Positions 15,214 through 23,511 of a stretch of 42,888 nucleotides of DNA are shown here, piece after piece. The notes under the pieces were generated by a model, which searched no databases, was not told where the DNA came from, and worked only from the letters and a program-made list of their open reading frames with translations. The translations under genes were made by a program, and so were the position numbers. Numbering within the stretch: the stretch's first letter is position 1; each line of letters begins with the position of its first letter. Source of the DNA: CAIUVD01 sp044338255 (GTDB taxonomy: Bacteria > Planctomycetota > UBA11346); assembly GCA_044338255.1 (NCBI GenBank), contig JBIILZ010000020.1:1-42888 (forward strand), read 5' to 3'.

Positions 15214-16112
15214 GAGAAGAGATCCCGACCTTGGGCGGTGATCGCCAGCAGGGCGGGGTTGGCCAGGCGGCGATCCAGGCTGATGGCATAAAACCGTTGG
15301 CGCAGCCCGGTAATACGGCCAAGAACGCGGACCAGGAAGGTCTTGCAGATGTCATCGGCGATCGCCTCGGGAGCGACGAAGACTCCGAATCCGGCCTGGC
15401 CCATGGTCTTCAGGAAGGCGCTGTCCTGGATCTGCGCCACTACTCGCGGCTGCAACCCCTGATCGACGCACCACGCGTCCCAGGCCCGTCGTTGCGGCGA
15501 GGTCGGCAGACCGGCGAGCAGGGGCGCGCCGTTGAGCGAGCCCGGGAAGCCCCGCGCCAACTTGGCGAAGGCGGCGCCGCCGAAGACCGCAAGGGAACTT
15601 TCTCCGAGCACATGATTGAAAGCGCGGATGTGCTGATGGGCTTCCACCGGCGCATCCGAAATCACCAGATCCAACTCATGCGTGGCCAAGCGCTGCAGCA
15701 GGACTTCATGGCGATCCTCCTGCACCGTGATCTGCACCGGATCGGGCAGGCGCAGGGCCGGTGCCAGCAGACGGCAGGCGATGAGCTTGGAGACCGCATC
15801 GCTGATCCCGATCACCACCGGGATCGGGCGCGATGAGGTCCGGCTGCCGAGGACCTGATGCAGTTCGTGGCCGAGCGAAAAGATTTCGTCAGCATAGTCC
15901 TGCACCAGGCGGCCGGTGTCGGTGAGCCGCAGGCGGCGGCCCTCGCGTTTGAACAGCTCGCTACCGATGGCGTTGGCGAGGCTACGCAATTGTTCACTGA
16001 TCGTCGGCTGTGAGACGTGCAGCACCGTGCAGGCCTTGCTGATCGAGCCCTCGCGCGCGACTACCCAGAAGCAGCGTAGGTGATGATAGTTCAATTCGGG
16101 AAGGGCAGCCAT
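15210..16112 (-). CDS. nhaR: NhaR-type LysR-family transcriptional regulator
   Basis: This 300-residue LysR-type regulator has the N-terminal helix-turn-helix (NYHHLRCFWVVAREGSISKA, then LHVSQPTISEQLRSL). The effector domain is NhaR-like: VVIGISDAVSKLIACRLLAP, EVLLQRLATHELDLVISDAP and GFGVFVAPEAI. In E. coli NhaR activates the Na+/H+ antiporter nhaA under sodium or alkaline stress. No antiporter is next to it here, so the target may be distant. The start is ATG 16112 with the strong site CCAAGGAGG. A perfect hairpin repeat lies just beyond that site (16128-16150). Genes on its 3' side are the small ORF and DUF2062, probably one transcript. HPF is divergent, 166 bases away. Confidence 0.85.
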   Translation of the reverse strand: MAALPELNYHHLRCFWVVAREGSISKACTVLHVSQPTISEQLRSLANAIGSELFKREGRRLRLTDTGRLVQDYADEIFSLGHELHQVLGSRTSSRPIPVVIGISDAVSKLIACRLLAPALRLPDPVQITVQEDRHEVLLQRLATHELDLVISDAPVEAHQHIRAFNHVLGESSLAVFGGAAFAKLARGFPGSLNGAPLLAGLPTSPQRRAWDAWCVDQGLQPRVVAQIQDSAFLKTMGQAGFGVFVAPEAIADDICKTFLVRVLGRITGLRQRFYAISLDRRLANPALLAITAQGRDLFS

Positions 16113-16127
16113 GATGGGATCCTCCTT

Positions 16128-16150
16128 GGAGTCTGTCGGAGACAGACTCC
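16128..16150. repeat. Perfect hairpin repeat (GGAGTCTGTC arms, GGA loop)
   Basis: GGAGTCTGTC (16128-16137) and GACAGACTCC (16141-16150) form a perfect 10-bp stem around GGA. It belongs to the same family as the repeats at 5345 and 27176 and the ends of the element at 275-434. It sits immediately upstream of the nhaR ribosome binding site in the nhaR/hpf divergent region. Confidence 0.75.
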
Positions 16151-16278
16151 TACGCGTTATGAGAATTAGATATCCATTATTTACAACTCAATGCATCGGT
16201 TTGGCCGATGAATCATCTTGTCGATTCCGATTTCCGTTCTCGTTGCATCCACGCTAGAGTCTGCCCCAGGAGAACACC

Positions 16279-16590
16279 ATGAACATCAACCTCATCACCC
16301 GCCACCTCGACCGCAACGAGACCTTGCTCACGCTCGCCCGCCGTCGCGCCGGTTATGCCTTCTCGCGGTTCGGTACGCTCGTGCGCAGCGTCGACATCCG
16401 TCTCAGCGATGAAAACGGCCCCCGTGGCGGCCAGGGCATCTCGTGCCTTGCCCGGGTGCATCTCGCGAGCGGCGGACATGTCCTGGTCGAGAGTTCCGCG
16501 GTCACCCCCGAGGACGGCATCGCCCAGGCGATCTCACGTCTCGAGAACCGTCTCCGCCGGCTCATCTCACGTCAGCAAGACCACCACTGA
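16279..16590 (+). CDS. Short HPF/RaiA-like ribosome-associated protein
   Basis: This 103-residue protein starts at ATG 16279 with the site CAGGAG. It has the layout of the sigma-54 modulation/HPF fold: an N-terminal strand (MNINLITRHLDRNETLLTLA), then VDIRLSDENGPRGG, then CLARVHLASGGHVLVESSA, and a C-terminal helix rich in Arg (AISRLENRLRRLISRQQ). Such proteins bind the 30S subunit and hibernate or protect ribosomes in slow growth. The sequence is divergent and lacks the long-HPF C-terminal domain, so the call rests mainly on pattern. A Zn peptidase gene follows after 27 bases, suggesting an operon. The upstream 128 bases are AT-rich with a small hairpin (CATCGG/CCGATG at 16194-16210). Confidence 0.65.
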   Translation: MNINLITRHLDRNETLLTLARRRAGYAFSRFGTLVRSVDIRLSDENGPRGGQGISCLARVHLASGGHVLVESSAVTPEDGIAQAISRLENRLRRLISRQQDHH

Positions 16591-16617
16591 TCCTTTTACC
16601 CTCAAGGAGCCTCTACC

Positions 16618-17340
16618 ATGTTCGACATCATCTACCTTGTCATTGCCGGCGGCACCCTGGCCCTGTCCATGGGTACCGCCGCGCTGGTACGCTCGCGGGT
16701 CGCTGCGGCCCAAAAGGTGCCGTCTGCCAGCGGTCTGAGCGGGGCCGAGGCGGCGGCCCTGATCCTGCGCCGCACCGGCCTCGATGGTCTGAAGATCGAG
16801 GAGCACGCGGGCATGCTCAGCGACCACTACAACCCCATGACCCGCACCCTGGCCCTCAGCCATGATGTCTTCCACGGTCGCGACGCCGCCGCCGTGGGCA
16901 TCGCTGCCCACGAGGCCGGTCACGCCATCCAGCATGCCCATGGCTATGGTCCGATGTGGATCCGTAGCGTGCTGGTGCCGGCGGCCAACCTCGGGTCGAT
17001 GATCGGCCCCTGGCTAGTCATCGCCGGCATCGTGCTCGGCGCCGCCCAACAGGCCGTACCGGGCATCGCGTGGTGGCTGGCCGCCGCCGGGCTCAGCCTC
17101 TTCGGCATGGCCGCTGCATTCACACTGGTGACCCTGCCGGTGGAGTTCGACGCCTCGGCCCGGGCCAAGCTGCTGCTGAGCGAGTACGGGGTGATTGGCC
17201 GAGAAGAGGATGCGGTACACGTCAACCGTGTCCTGACCGCTGCCGGCCTGACCTATGTCGCGGCTGCCGCCACTTCGGTGCTGTGGTTGCTCTACTGGGC
17301 GTGGCAGGCCGGCTTCATCGGCGGCGATCGTGAACGCTGA
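16618..17340 (+). CDS. YugP-like membrane zinc metallopeptidase (Zn_peptidase_2)
   Basis: This 240-residue membrane protease starts at ATG 16618 with the site AAGGAG. It has an N-terminal span (IIYLVIAGGTLALSMGTAAL) and the zinc-binding HEAGHAIQHA motif near residue 100. Two further spans follow around 125-175 and one near 218-235. The signature LPVEFDASARA in the third quarter is characteristic of the family. The substrate is unknown. Members are proposed to act in membrane protein quality control. The partner may be the HPF-like protein in front of it. Downstream is a large palindrome shared with the convergent TerC gene. Confidence 0.88.
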   Translation: MFDIIYLVIAGGTLALSMGTAALVRSRVAAAQKVPSASGLSGAEAAALILRRTGLDGLKIEEHAGMLSDHYNPMTRTLALSHDVFHGRDAAAVGIAAHEAGHAIQHAHGYGPMWIRSVLVPAANLGSMIGPWLVIAGIVLGAAQQAVPGIAWWLAAAGLSLFGMAAAFTLVTLPVEFDASARAKLLLSEYGVIGREEDAVHVNRVLTAAGLTYVAAAATSVLWLLYWAWQAGFIGGDRER

Positions 17341-17356
17341 TACCGCGCCATCATCA

Positions 17357-17416
17357 GCGCGCCAAACACTGACCTGAGTCGGGCATCTGCCCGGCTCAGG
17401 TCAGTGTTTAGCGCGC
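17357..17416. terminator. 60-bp near-perfect palindrome between convergent genes
   Basis: Arms 17357-17385 and 17388-17416 pair over 29 positions with one mismatch, one G-T wobble and a 2-base centre. It separates the Zn peptidase gene from the convergent TerC-family gene, and its right arm encodes the last codons and stop of the latter. There is no T-run. It may act as a transcription end structure in both directions, or as a cruciform or protein-binding site. Confidence 0.6.
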
Positions 17417-18441
17417 TTGGGAAGCGCCAGGCTGGCGACCACTGAGATGGCAAGGATGGCGCAGATGATCCCCAGTGACCAGGTGATGGGGAACTTGCCC
17501 TTGGCGTCGAGCAGCTGATTGAAGCCGGGGACGATCTCCCCGAGCATCTTCAGACCGACGAATACTAGGATCAACGACAGTCCGTATTTGAGCAGGTGGA
17601 AGCGGTCCATCACGCTGGCGAGCAGGAAGTACATCGCGCGCAGCCCGAGGATGGCGCAGATATTCGAGGTGAAGACCACCAGCGGCTCATTGGTGATGGC
17701 GAAGATCGCCGGCACGCTGTCGATCGAGAAGATGATGTCGGTGACTTCGACCAGGACGAGCACCAGCAGCAGCGGCGTGGCCATGAGCACACCCGCGCGG
17801 CGCACGAAGAAATTCTGCCCCTCCAGCTCCGGCGTGATCGGCAGCAGACGCCGCAGCAGACGCACCACCGGATTGCGCTCCGGCTCGAGCTTATGATCGC
17901 CGACGAGCGCCATCTTGATGCCGGTGAGGATGAGGAAGCCGCCGGCGAGCCACACGATCCAATGGTACTGCAAGAGCACGGCACCGATGGCGATGAACAG
18001 CGCCCGGCAGATGATCGCACCGAGGATGCCATAGAAGAGGATACGATGCTGGTATTGCGCCGGCACCGAGAAATAGCTAAAGATCATCGCCCAGACGAAA
18101 ACATTGTCGACCGCCAGCGCCTTCTCGACGACATAGCCGGCAAGATACTCGAGGCCGATGCGATCGGCCGCCGCCGCCGGTGTCTCACCGAGCGCGGCGA
18201 GGGCCGCGGCGCGGGCGGGATCCGCCAGGGCATGGCCGGCATACCACCCGAGCACGGCGCCGACGCCGAGACCGAGGGCGACCCACACCACGCTCCAGGT
18301 CGCGGCTTCGCGAAACGAGACGACATGCGCCTGCTTGTGGAAGACGCCCAGATCGAGGGCGAGGATCGCCAGGACCAGGAGGGTGAAGACCCCGTAAACC
18401 CACCAAAAGTCGGCGAACGGGAAGAGTACGGCAGCATCCAT
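17401..18441 (-). CDS. TerC-family membrane transporter (Alx/YkoY-like)
   Basis: This 346-residue protein has about nine membrane spans and the TerC signatures: YLAGYVVEKALAVDNVFVWA, with its acidic and Asn residues in the membrane, and VLVEVTDIIFSIDSVPAIF in the second half. Between the two halves is a charged cytoplasmic loop (DHKLEPERNPVVRLLRRLLP). Family members such as Alx and MeeF export Mn2+ or metalate secreted enzymes; the substrate here is inferred from the family. I chose ATG 18441; GTG 18477 is an alternative and would add 12 residues. No ribosome binding site precedes ATG 18441, but a short leader ORF ends ten bases before it. I looked for, and did not find, a yybP-ykoY riboswitch. 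Confidence 0.88.
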   Translation of the reverse strand: MDAAVLFPFADFWWVYGVFTLLVLAILALDLGVFHKQAHVVSFREAATWSVVWVALGLGVGAVLGWYAGHALADPARAAALAALGETPAAAADRIGLEYLAGYVVEKALAVDNVFVWAMIFSYFSVPAQYQHRILFYGILGAIICRALFIAIGAVLLQYHWIVWLAGGFLILTGIKMALVGDHKLEPERNPVVRLLRRLLPITPELEGQNFFVRRAGVLMATPLLLVLVLVEVTDIIFSIDSVPAIFAITNEPLVVFTSNICAILGLRAMYFLLASVMDRFHLLKYGLSLILVFVGLKMLGEIVPGFNQLLDAKGKFPITWSLGIICAILAISVVASLALPKRAKH

Positions 18442-18451
18442 AGTGCGAGAA

Positions 18452-18523
18452 TTATGGCCGACTCGTGGCCCGCACAATCAGCAGCGGAATGCGCTGCGAA
18501 TGAGCACTTCCCGAAACGTTCAT
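18452..18523 (-). CDS. 23-residue leader ORF before the TerC-family gene
   Basis: ATG 18523 is preceded by a strong site (AGAGGGGAG, seven bases away). The ORF encodes MNVSGSAHSQRIPLLIVRAT plus SRP and stops at TAA 18454-18452, ten bases before the transporter ATG at 18441, which lacks its own site. This spacing suggests translational coupling or a regulatory leader peptide. The peptide resembles no known leader, so the role is an inference. Confidence 0.45.
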   Translation of the reverse strand: MNVSGSAHSQRIPLLIVRATSRP

Positions 18524-18638
18524 TCCTGAGCTCCCCTCTGACTCGAATTGTAAATGGCATAATTTGTTCACATGGAATTCGGGCATCCTTGACGCGGGAA
18601 GCGTCTTCGATCCTTGAACGCACGAGTGCCGGGGATTA

Positions 18639-18700
18639 CAGAACCCCAGCATCTCACTTATGTCCACCGTAAGAAGAGATGGGGCTAATAAGGGGTTCTG
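18639..18700 (+). promoter_or_regulatory. Structured leader candidate upstream of the polysaccharide export gene
   Basis: Three nested inverted repeats stack in 62 bases: CAGAACCCC (18639-18647) with GGGGTTCTG (18692-18700), CATCTC (18650-18655) with GAGATG (18676-18681), and CTTA (18657-18660) with TAAG (18670-18673). It lies about 50 bases before the export gene. No T-run follows. It may be a 5' UTR control element of the EPS locus. The rest of the 18524-18751 gap shows no further gene. Confidence 0.4.
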
Positions 18701-18751
18701 ATTAACGTGGGGCGGTCTTGTTCCGCAGGTGAAAGGCTGAAGATCGCAGTG

Positions 18752-19630
18752 ATGAAATCATCCGCCGTCTGGTGTCTCGCGATGGTCTGCTGCTGGACGA
18801 TGGGGTCCGTCTCGGCCAGCGACGCGCTCGCCGCCAGCACTTCGGCGGGCGCCGTCGGCAATGGCGTAGCCCCGGCGCTGACCTATCGCTTTACGCCCGG
18901 TGATCTGATCCGCGTCGAGGTCTACGATAATCCCGATCTGACCACGGTGCTGCGCATTCCAGCCCAGGGTGGTGTGCACTTCCCGCTGATCGGCGAGACT
19001 CCCGCATTAGCCGGGATGCTCGGGCAGGAGCTTGCCTCCGACCTCACGCGACGTCTGGCCGATGGCTTCCTGCGCCAGCCACAGGTCATCGTCACCATCG
19101 TCGAGTATAGTTTCGGCGGGGTCTATGTCGTCGGCGCCGTCGGCAAGGCCGGGGCCGTGCGCATGGTTCCCGGTCAGGCGCTGACCGTCCTGCAAGCGAT
19201 CGGCGAAGCCGGCGGACCGGTAGAAGATGCCGACCGCACCAACACCCAGATCATCCACGAAGGCGTCGGCGGCGTGCGTACGGTGCGCACGCTTAACCTG
19301 AACGCGCCGATCGACGAGCACACCGACATCTCGCTCGCACCCGGCGATGTCGTCATCGTGCCCCGCAGCAACCGGGTGTATGTCTTGGGCAAGGTCCTCA
19401 AACCGGGAGCCCTGGCCCTGCCTACCAACGAGCCGATCACGGCTTCAAAAGCCATCAGCCTGGCCGGCGGCTTCGATCGTTTCGCGCGTGATTCGGACAT
19501 CCAGCTGCTGCGCAAAGACCAGCCGCCGCAACGCATCGATGTCGAGGCGCTGCTCAATGGCACGCCCAATGTGAGCGACCCGGTGCTGCAACCCGGAGAT
19601 ACCCTGTTCGTGCCCGAAAGCCGCTTCTGA
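18752..19630 (+). CDS. Polysaccharide export protein (Wza-like, Poly_export/SLBB)
   Basis: This 292-residue protein is predicted to be secreted: signal peptide MKSSAVWCLAMVCCWTMGSV, cleavage near SAS-DA. The Poly_export domain follows at about 50-130 (YRFTPGDLIRVEVYDNPDLT, then FPLIGETPALAGMLGQEL). Two SLBB segments follow (VYVVGAVGKAGAVRMVPG near 130; VYVLGKVLKPGALALPTNE near 210). It ends LQPGDTLFVPESRF. Such proteins form the periplasmic/outer-membrane channel for capsular or exopolysaccharide. No lipobox cysteine is evident after the signal. I chose ATG 18752 for the signal peptide, although GTG 18707 is in frame. It is alone on the plus strand and convergent with the EPS operon, one base from the barrel gene. 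Confidence 0.88.
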   Translation: MKSSAVWCLAMVCCWTMGSVSASDALAASTSAGAVGNGVAPALTYRFTPGDLIRVEVYDNPDLTTVLRIPAQGGVHFPLIGETPALAGMLGQELASDLTRRLADGFLRQPQVIVTIVEYSFGGVYVVGAVGKAGAVRMVPGQALTVLQAIGEAGGPVEDADRTNTQIIHEGVGGVRTVRTLNLNAPIDEHTDISLAPGDVVIVPRSNRVYVLGKVLKPGALALPTNEPITASKAISLAGGFDRFARDSDIQLLRKDQPPQRIDVEALLNGTPNVSDPVLQPGDTLFVPESRF

Positions 19631-19631
19631 G

Positions 19632-20852
19632 CTACCAGATCATGAAGGTCTGCAGGCCAACGGCCCAGCGCTCATAGGACACGCTATAACGCATACGGCT
19701 GTCATCTGCGGAAGCGAACCCGCGCAGGCGCCAGCCCTGTTGATGCACGTAATCGACCGCCACCATGGCGCTGCTGCCATTGCGCTGCTCAGGCTTGGAA
19801 GCGAGTGCCACATAGCGGCCCTGCTGATCACGCACACGTACGCAGGAACCTTCTACGCTCAGGCGCCAACGCTGATCGAAATGATGCTCTTCGCGGATGC
19901 CGAGATGCTCGACCGTCACCGTCGTCGCACTCACACCCGGCTGCGAGCCTTGCCCGGCCATCAACGTCAGCTGATCGTGTTTCGACCACTCCCAGGTCGC
20001 GGTCAGACCGGTGTCGGGCACCACCACCTGCGCGCCGCCCGCGTCGGGATCCCCGGCGTAATCCCCCTGCCATTGCCACCACGCCACTCCGAGCAGCAGG
20101 CTGAGGCGCACATGCTCGCCGGGCAGGACTTCGCCCCCGGCGGTCAGCCGGGTGACGTTACCATAGGGATTCCGCGAGCCGCTGACGAAGTCATAGGACT
20201 CGTACACCGGTGCCACGATCAAGCGCAGACGTGAGGTCGATTGCCAGGAGAGATTCACCGGCACGACCACGCCCTGCCAGTCGCGATGGTCGCCTTCGCC
20301 CACCGCCCCGGCATCGAGATAGCGCTCTGCACGCACCACCAGTCCGGCCTGAGCACGGACATGGTTGCCTTCGTAGGTGCCGCCGCCGCCGAGCTCGTTG
20401 GCGATGAGCCTGACGTTCTGCGCGGCGTAGATCAGCTCTTGCTGATCGAGACGCATGCTGCCGTGCGCCTGCGTCGCCAAGGTCGGCGAGGCGCGCTGCC
20501 AGCCGACCCGCACCAGTCCACGCCAATCCTCGTGCGCCGGGCTGCCGGTGCTGGTGATCACGCCGCCGAGGACCTCGGCGGTGAGCCGCTGTTCGCGGAT
20601 CGGCGCCCAGCGCGCCTCGACGCCGGCGACTCCCCCCCAGGACGGATCGTCGGTCCATCCCTGGTCCTGATATCGCACCGCTCCGGTCACCGCCTGGGCC
20701 ATGAGCTTGGGATGCAGACGCAGGCGCCCATCGCTCCAGGTGAGGTTGGCCTCGGGCACCAGCAAGGCCTGCTCGATGGCCAGCAAGTCCGGCTCGGCGA
20801 CATCGACCGCCGACAGTGCCGAGAGCACCGCCAGCACTGGCGCGAGCATCAT
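19632..20852 (-). CDS. Outer-membrane beta-barrel protein of the EPS locus
   Basis: This 406-residue protein has a signal peptide (MMLAPVLAVLSALSAVDVAE). The long remainder has alternating hydrophobic residues typical of a beta barrel (TAEVLGGVITSTG, VGWQRASPTLATQAHGSMRL, GLVVRAERYLDAG, LRLIVAPVYESYDF). It ends in an aromatic C-terminal strand (WAVGLQTFMIW), as recognised by the BAM complex. Its ATG 20852 overlaps the stop of the sugar transferase gene by the four bases ATGA, so it is the last gene of the minus-strand EPS operon. It may form a surface pore or assembly factor for the polysaccharide. The exact family is not certain. Confidence 0.75.
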   Translation of the reverse strand: MMLAPVLAVLSALSAVDVAEPDLLAIEQALLVPEANLTWSDGRLRLHPKLMAQAVTGAVRYQDQGWTDDPSWGGVAGVEARWAPIREQRLTAEVLGGVITSTGSPAHEDWRGLVRVGWQRASPTLATQAHGSMRLDQQELIYAAQNVRLIANELGGGGTYEGNHVRAQAGLVVRAERYLDAGAVGEGDHRDWQGVVVPVNLSWQSTSRLRLIVAPVYESYDFVSGSRNPYGNVTRLTAGGEVLPGEHVRLSLLLGVAWWQWQGDYAGDPDAGGAQVVVPDTGLTATWEWSKHDQLTLMAGQGSQPGVSATTVTVEHLGIREEHHFDQRWRLSVEGSCVRVRDQQGRYVALASKPEQRNGSSAMVAVDYVHQQGWRLRGFASADDSRMRYSVSYERWAVGLQTFMIW

Positions 20853-22282
20853 GGCTGACGGTTCCAGAAGCCTTTGAGGACCGTCTGCGCAATGATCTGC
20901 AGATCCAGCCACAGCGACCATGAGCGGATGTAATGCAGGTCAAAAGCCACCCGGCGCTGCATGTCATCGCTGGTGCGGGTTTCGCCGCGCGCGCCGCTGA
21001 TCTGCGCCAGGCCGGTGATGCCCGGCTTCACATAGTGTCGACGCATGAGCCAGGGGATCTCGGGGATGTACTTGAGGTTGTGCAGGCGCGCGTGCGGGCG
21101 CGGTCCGACGATCGACATACTGCCGGCAAGCACATTGAAGAATTGCGGCAGCTCGTCGAGACTGGTATTGCGCAGGAATTTTCCGAAGGCCGTGACCCGC
21201 GCATCGCCATGCACCGTGGCCAGGAAGAAGCCGGTGTTGGGTTGCATCACCGGATCATTGACCGCGTCCGCGGCGTGCTGCCTGGCGGCAGCCTGTTTAT
21301 TCCAGGTCATGGTACGGAACTTGATGACGCGGATGGTCCGGCCCATCAGGCCGTGGCGATTCTGGACGAAGAAAACCGGTCCCGGATCGAGGCATTTGAC
21401 GAGCACCGCGATGATCACCAGCAGCCACGAGATGAGGATCAGGATCACGCATGAGAGCACCACATCCTCGATGCGCTTGATCATCAGATCATTCGCCGAC
21501 AGCGGACTGCCAGTGAGATTGATGAACGGGACGCCGCCATGATTCTCGACCTGCAGACAGAAGAGCTGGAGATTCGACATGTCCGGCGCGAGATCTATTT
21601 CGAACGGATAGGAGATCAACAGGGCCATCACCCGATCGATGACCGCAGAATCGTCAGGACGGGCGCAGATCACCACGCGCGTGGAACCGACCTCTTGAGC
21701 CAGTACGGCGACCTCTTCGATGATGCTGCTGGCAAGTCCCGGCGGCAGGAATCCCGTATCGTCGGAAGCAATGCCGACCACGCGCATGTTCGTGCCGGGC
21801 AGGGTTTCGAAATGCGCGTTCATCGCCAGGCACAGATGCAGACGTCCGACCAGCACCACCGGGGTCGCCAGACGATTGCCGCGATTGAGTCTGCGCAGAA
21901 GGAGGAAGAACAGCGAACGTAACGCCAGCAATCCGATCACCCCGCACAGCACCCAGAAGACCAGGGCCAGACGCGGAAAAAAGTCATCGAGCTTCAGCAG
22001 GTAGATCGATGAAATGAGGGTCAGCGCGAACAATAGGAAACCGTTGAAGGAAGTCCGCCACCATTCGAAGAGCTTCGCCGTTAAGGGCACCTGATAGGCC
22101 CCAGCGGCGACAAAACAGAGCATCATCACCGGCGGACCGAACACTGATAGGTTCCACCATTCATCTCCCGATGGACCCCGCCCGAAATTCCACCACAGGA
22201 TGCCCATCAACGAGCCGATGATCCATACGAGGTCGAGGAGCAGGAGCAGGGGCTGGAGATAGGCGCGTGAAGAGACGCTCAT
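20849..22282 (-). CDS. Exopolysaccharide initiating glycosylphosphotransferase (WbaP/WcaJ-like)
   Basis: This 477-residue polyprenyl glycosylphosphotransferase transfers a sugar-1-phosphate to undecaprenyl phosphate and so begins repeat-unit assembly. Four N-terminal spans fill about residues 8-130. A nucleotide-binding-like middle domain includes TPVVLVGRLHLCL. A further span near 270-292 precedes the catalytic domain (IRVIKFRTMTWN, NTSLDELPQFFNVLAGSMSI, VGPRPH and VKPGITGLAQISGARGE). The start ATG 22282 overlaps the upstream glycoside hydrolase stop by four bases. The donor sugar (UDP-Glc or UDP-Gal) cannot be told from sequence. Confidence 0.9.
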   Translation of the reverse strand: MSVSSRAYLQPLLLLLDLVWIIGSLMGILWWNFGRGPSGDEWWNLSVFGPPVMMLCFVAAGAYQVPLTAKLFEWWRTSFNGFLLFALTLISSIYLLKLDDFFPRLALVFWVLCGVIGLLALRSLFFLLLRRLNRGNRLATPVVLVGRLHLCLAMNAHFETLPGTNMRVVGIASDDTGFLPPGLASSIIEEVAVLAQEVGSTRVVICARPDDSAVIDRVMALLISYPFEIDLAPDMSNLQLFCLQVENHGGVPFINLTGSPLSANDLMIKRIEDVVLSCVILILISWLLVIIAVLVKCLDPGPVFFVQNRHGLMGRTIRVIKFRTMTWNKQAAARQHAADAVNDPVMQPNTGFFLATVHGDARVTAFGKFLRNTSLDELPQFFNVLAGSMSIVGPRPHARLHNLKYIPEIPWLMRRHYVKPGITGLAQISGARGETRTSDDMQRRVAFDLHYIRSWSLWLDLQIIAQTVLKGFWNRQP

Positions 22283-23511
22283 CGCTCAGCAACCACATCG
22301 ATGATCACGACATCTCCGGCGACAGAATCATGGACGCGAAGAACAAGACCCTGGTTCTTATCGATGGATTCGACTTCCACCGGTACCGGCAAGGGATTGG
22401 GCAGCCATCCACCGGCAACCATGGCCGGGAGACGCGTCGCGCTGACTTTTCCATGGAAGAGATTCTTAGGAAGATTGCGACAGGACAACGTCAGTAGCGG
22501 ATCCGCGATTTCAGCGCCCGCAAACAACCGCAGTCGCGTACGTTCGCCGACCGCCATCACCCACCATCCGTCCCGTGGACCGACCAATTGCGCCGTACCC
22601 GCGACCTCGCCATAGGCACGATAGAGCCACCACAGCGGACGTCGCCGACCCTCACCATCGAGCAGGCCGGTGATCTGCGGACTCGTCGATTCATCGACGC
22701 CCGGGTCCAGATCCGGCCAACAGGATTTTACACCATCGACGCCGGCACGCTCGAGCTGGATGTAGGCGGCGAGGGCTTCTGCCGGTATCCGACTCCGTTC
22801 ACGCACCAGGTATTCGTTGATCTGGATGGGCAGGGGCGGAAGCCCCATGGCCTGCATGCCACGACGGACTTCCTCGATGCGGGCGACGATCGAAAACCGC
22901 GTCTGATCATTCAGCTCATGCCAGGAGACGATATCGGGCAGCACGCCGCGCGCCTGCGCCTGGCGCAAAAATTCCAGGATCTTGGCAGGGGTATTGTCGG
23001 CCGTGCTCGGGCCGACGATCAGGGCCTGCGGCACCTCTTTGCGCAGAGCCAGGACACCATGCGCCCAGGCCTCACGATACTGGGCCGCTGAACGCCCCCA
23101 GAACATCGCGACATCGGGCTCATTCCACAGATCCCACTCATAGGTCAGGCCGGTGCGTTTGCCGCGACGTGCCCACAGGGTCACGTGCTTTTCCCAATTC
23201 GTCCAATCGTCCCCATCGCCCGGCCAATCACCGTCGGCATGATAGCCCCAGGCATCGGAGATCACCATCTGCACGGTGATGCCCAAGCTTCGCGCACGCG
23301 CCGCAGCGCGGATGGCAGCCTCGGGCTTGATCCTGACCCGCAGGGGATGCAGCGGTTCGAGCTCGCTGGCCAACGGCGTATCGACATCCAGGCTGTGCAG
23401 CCAGCCCGAGCCGCGATGCTGCAGGGGCACGCCCGTGCTGAGGTCCAAGGAAATCACGGCAGCGGCGGCGAAACCACTGGCCAGCAACCAGCCCAGGCAG
23501 ACTCGGATCAT
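22279..23511 (-). CDS. Secreted clan GH-A glycoside hydrolase (GH39-like)
   Basis: This 410-residue protein has a signal peptide (MIRVCLGWLLASGFAAAAVI) and a (beta/alpha)8 glycosidase fold. The proton donor is visible in TYEWDLWNEPDVAMFWG (about residue 130), and the nucleophile in PLPIQINEYLV (about residue 230). Other family features are WHELNDQT and SCWPDLDPGVDES. Most members of this clan retain configuration and cut xylosides or related glycans. In this setting it probably trims or controls length of the exported polymer in the periplasm, as glycosidases within EPS operons often do. It overlaps both neighbours by four bases (ATGA), which makes a single transcript certain in practice. The C-terminal third is a beta-sandwich-like region. 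Confidence 0.8.
   Translation of the reverse strand: MIRVCLGWLLASGFAAAAVISLDLSTGVPLQHRGSGWLHSLDVDTPLASELEPLHPLRVRIKPEAAIRAAARARSLGITVQMVISDAWGYHADGDWPGDGDDWTNWEKHVTLWARRGKRTGLTYEWDLWNEPDVAMFWGRSAAQYREAWAHGVLALRKEVPQALIVGPSTADNTPAKILEFLRQAQARGVLPDIVSWHELNDQTRFSIVARIEEVRRGMQAMGLPPLPIQINEYLVRERSRIPAEALAAYIQLERAGVDGVKSCWPDLDPGVDESTSPQITGLLDGEGRRRPLWWLYRAYGEVAGTAQLVGPRDGWWVMAVGERTRLRLFAGAEIADPLLTLSCRNLPKNLFHGKVSATRLPAMVAGGWLPNPLPVPVEVESIDKNQGLVLRVHDSVAGDVVIIDVVAER

Noticed and set aside
18589..18617. TTGACG at 18589-18594 as a promoter for the export gene
   Set aside because: No acceptable -10 element lies 16-18 bases downstream.
18442..18751. A yybP-ykoY manganese riboswitch before the TerC-family gene
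   Set aside because: The conserved internal sequences of that riboswitch are not present on the minus strand upstream of the gene.
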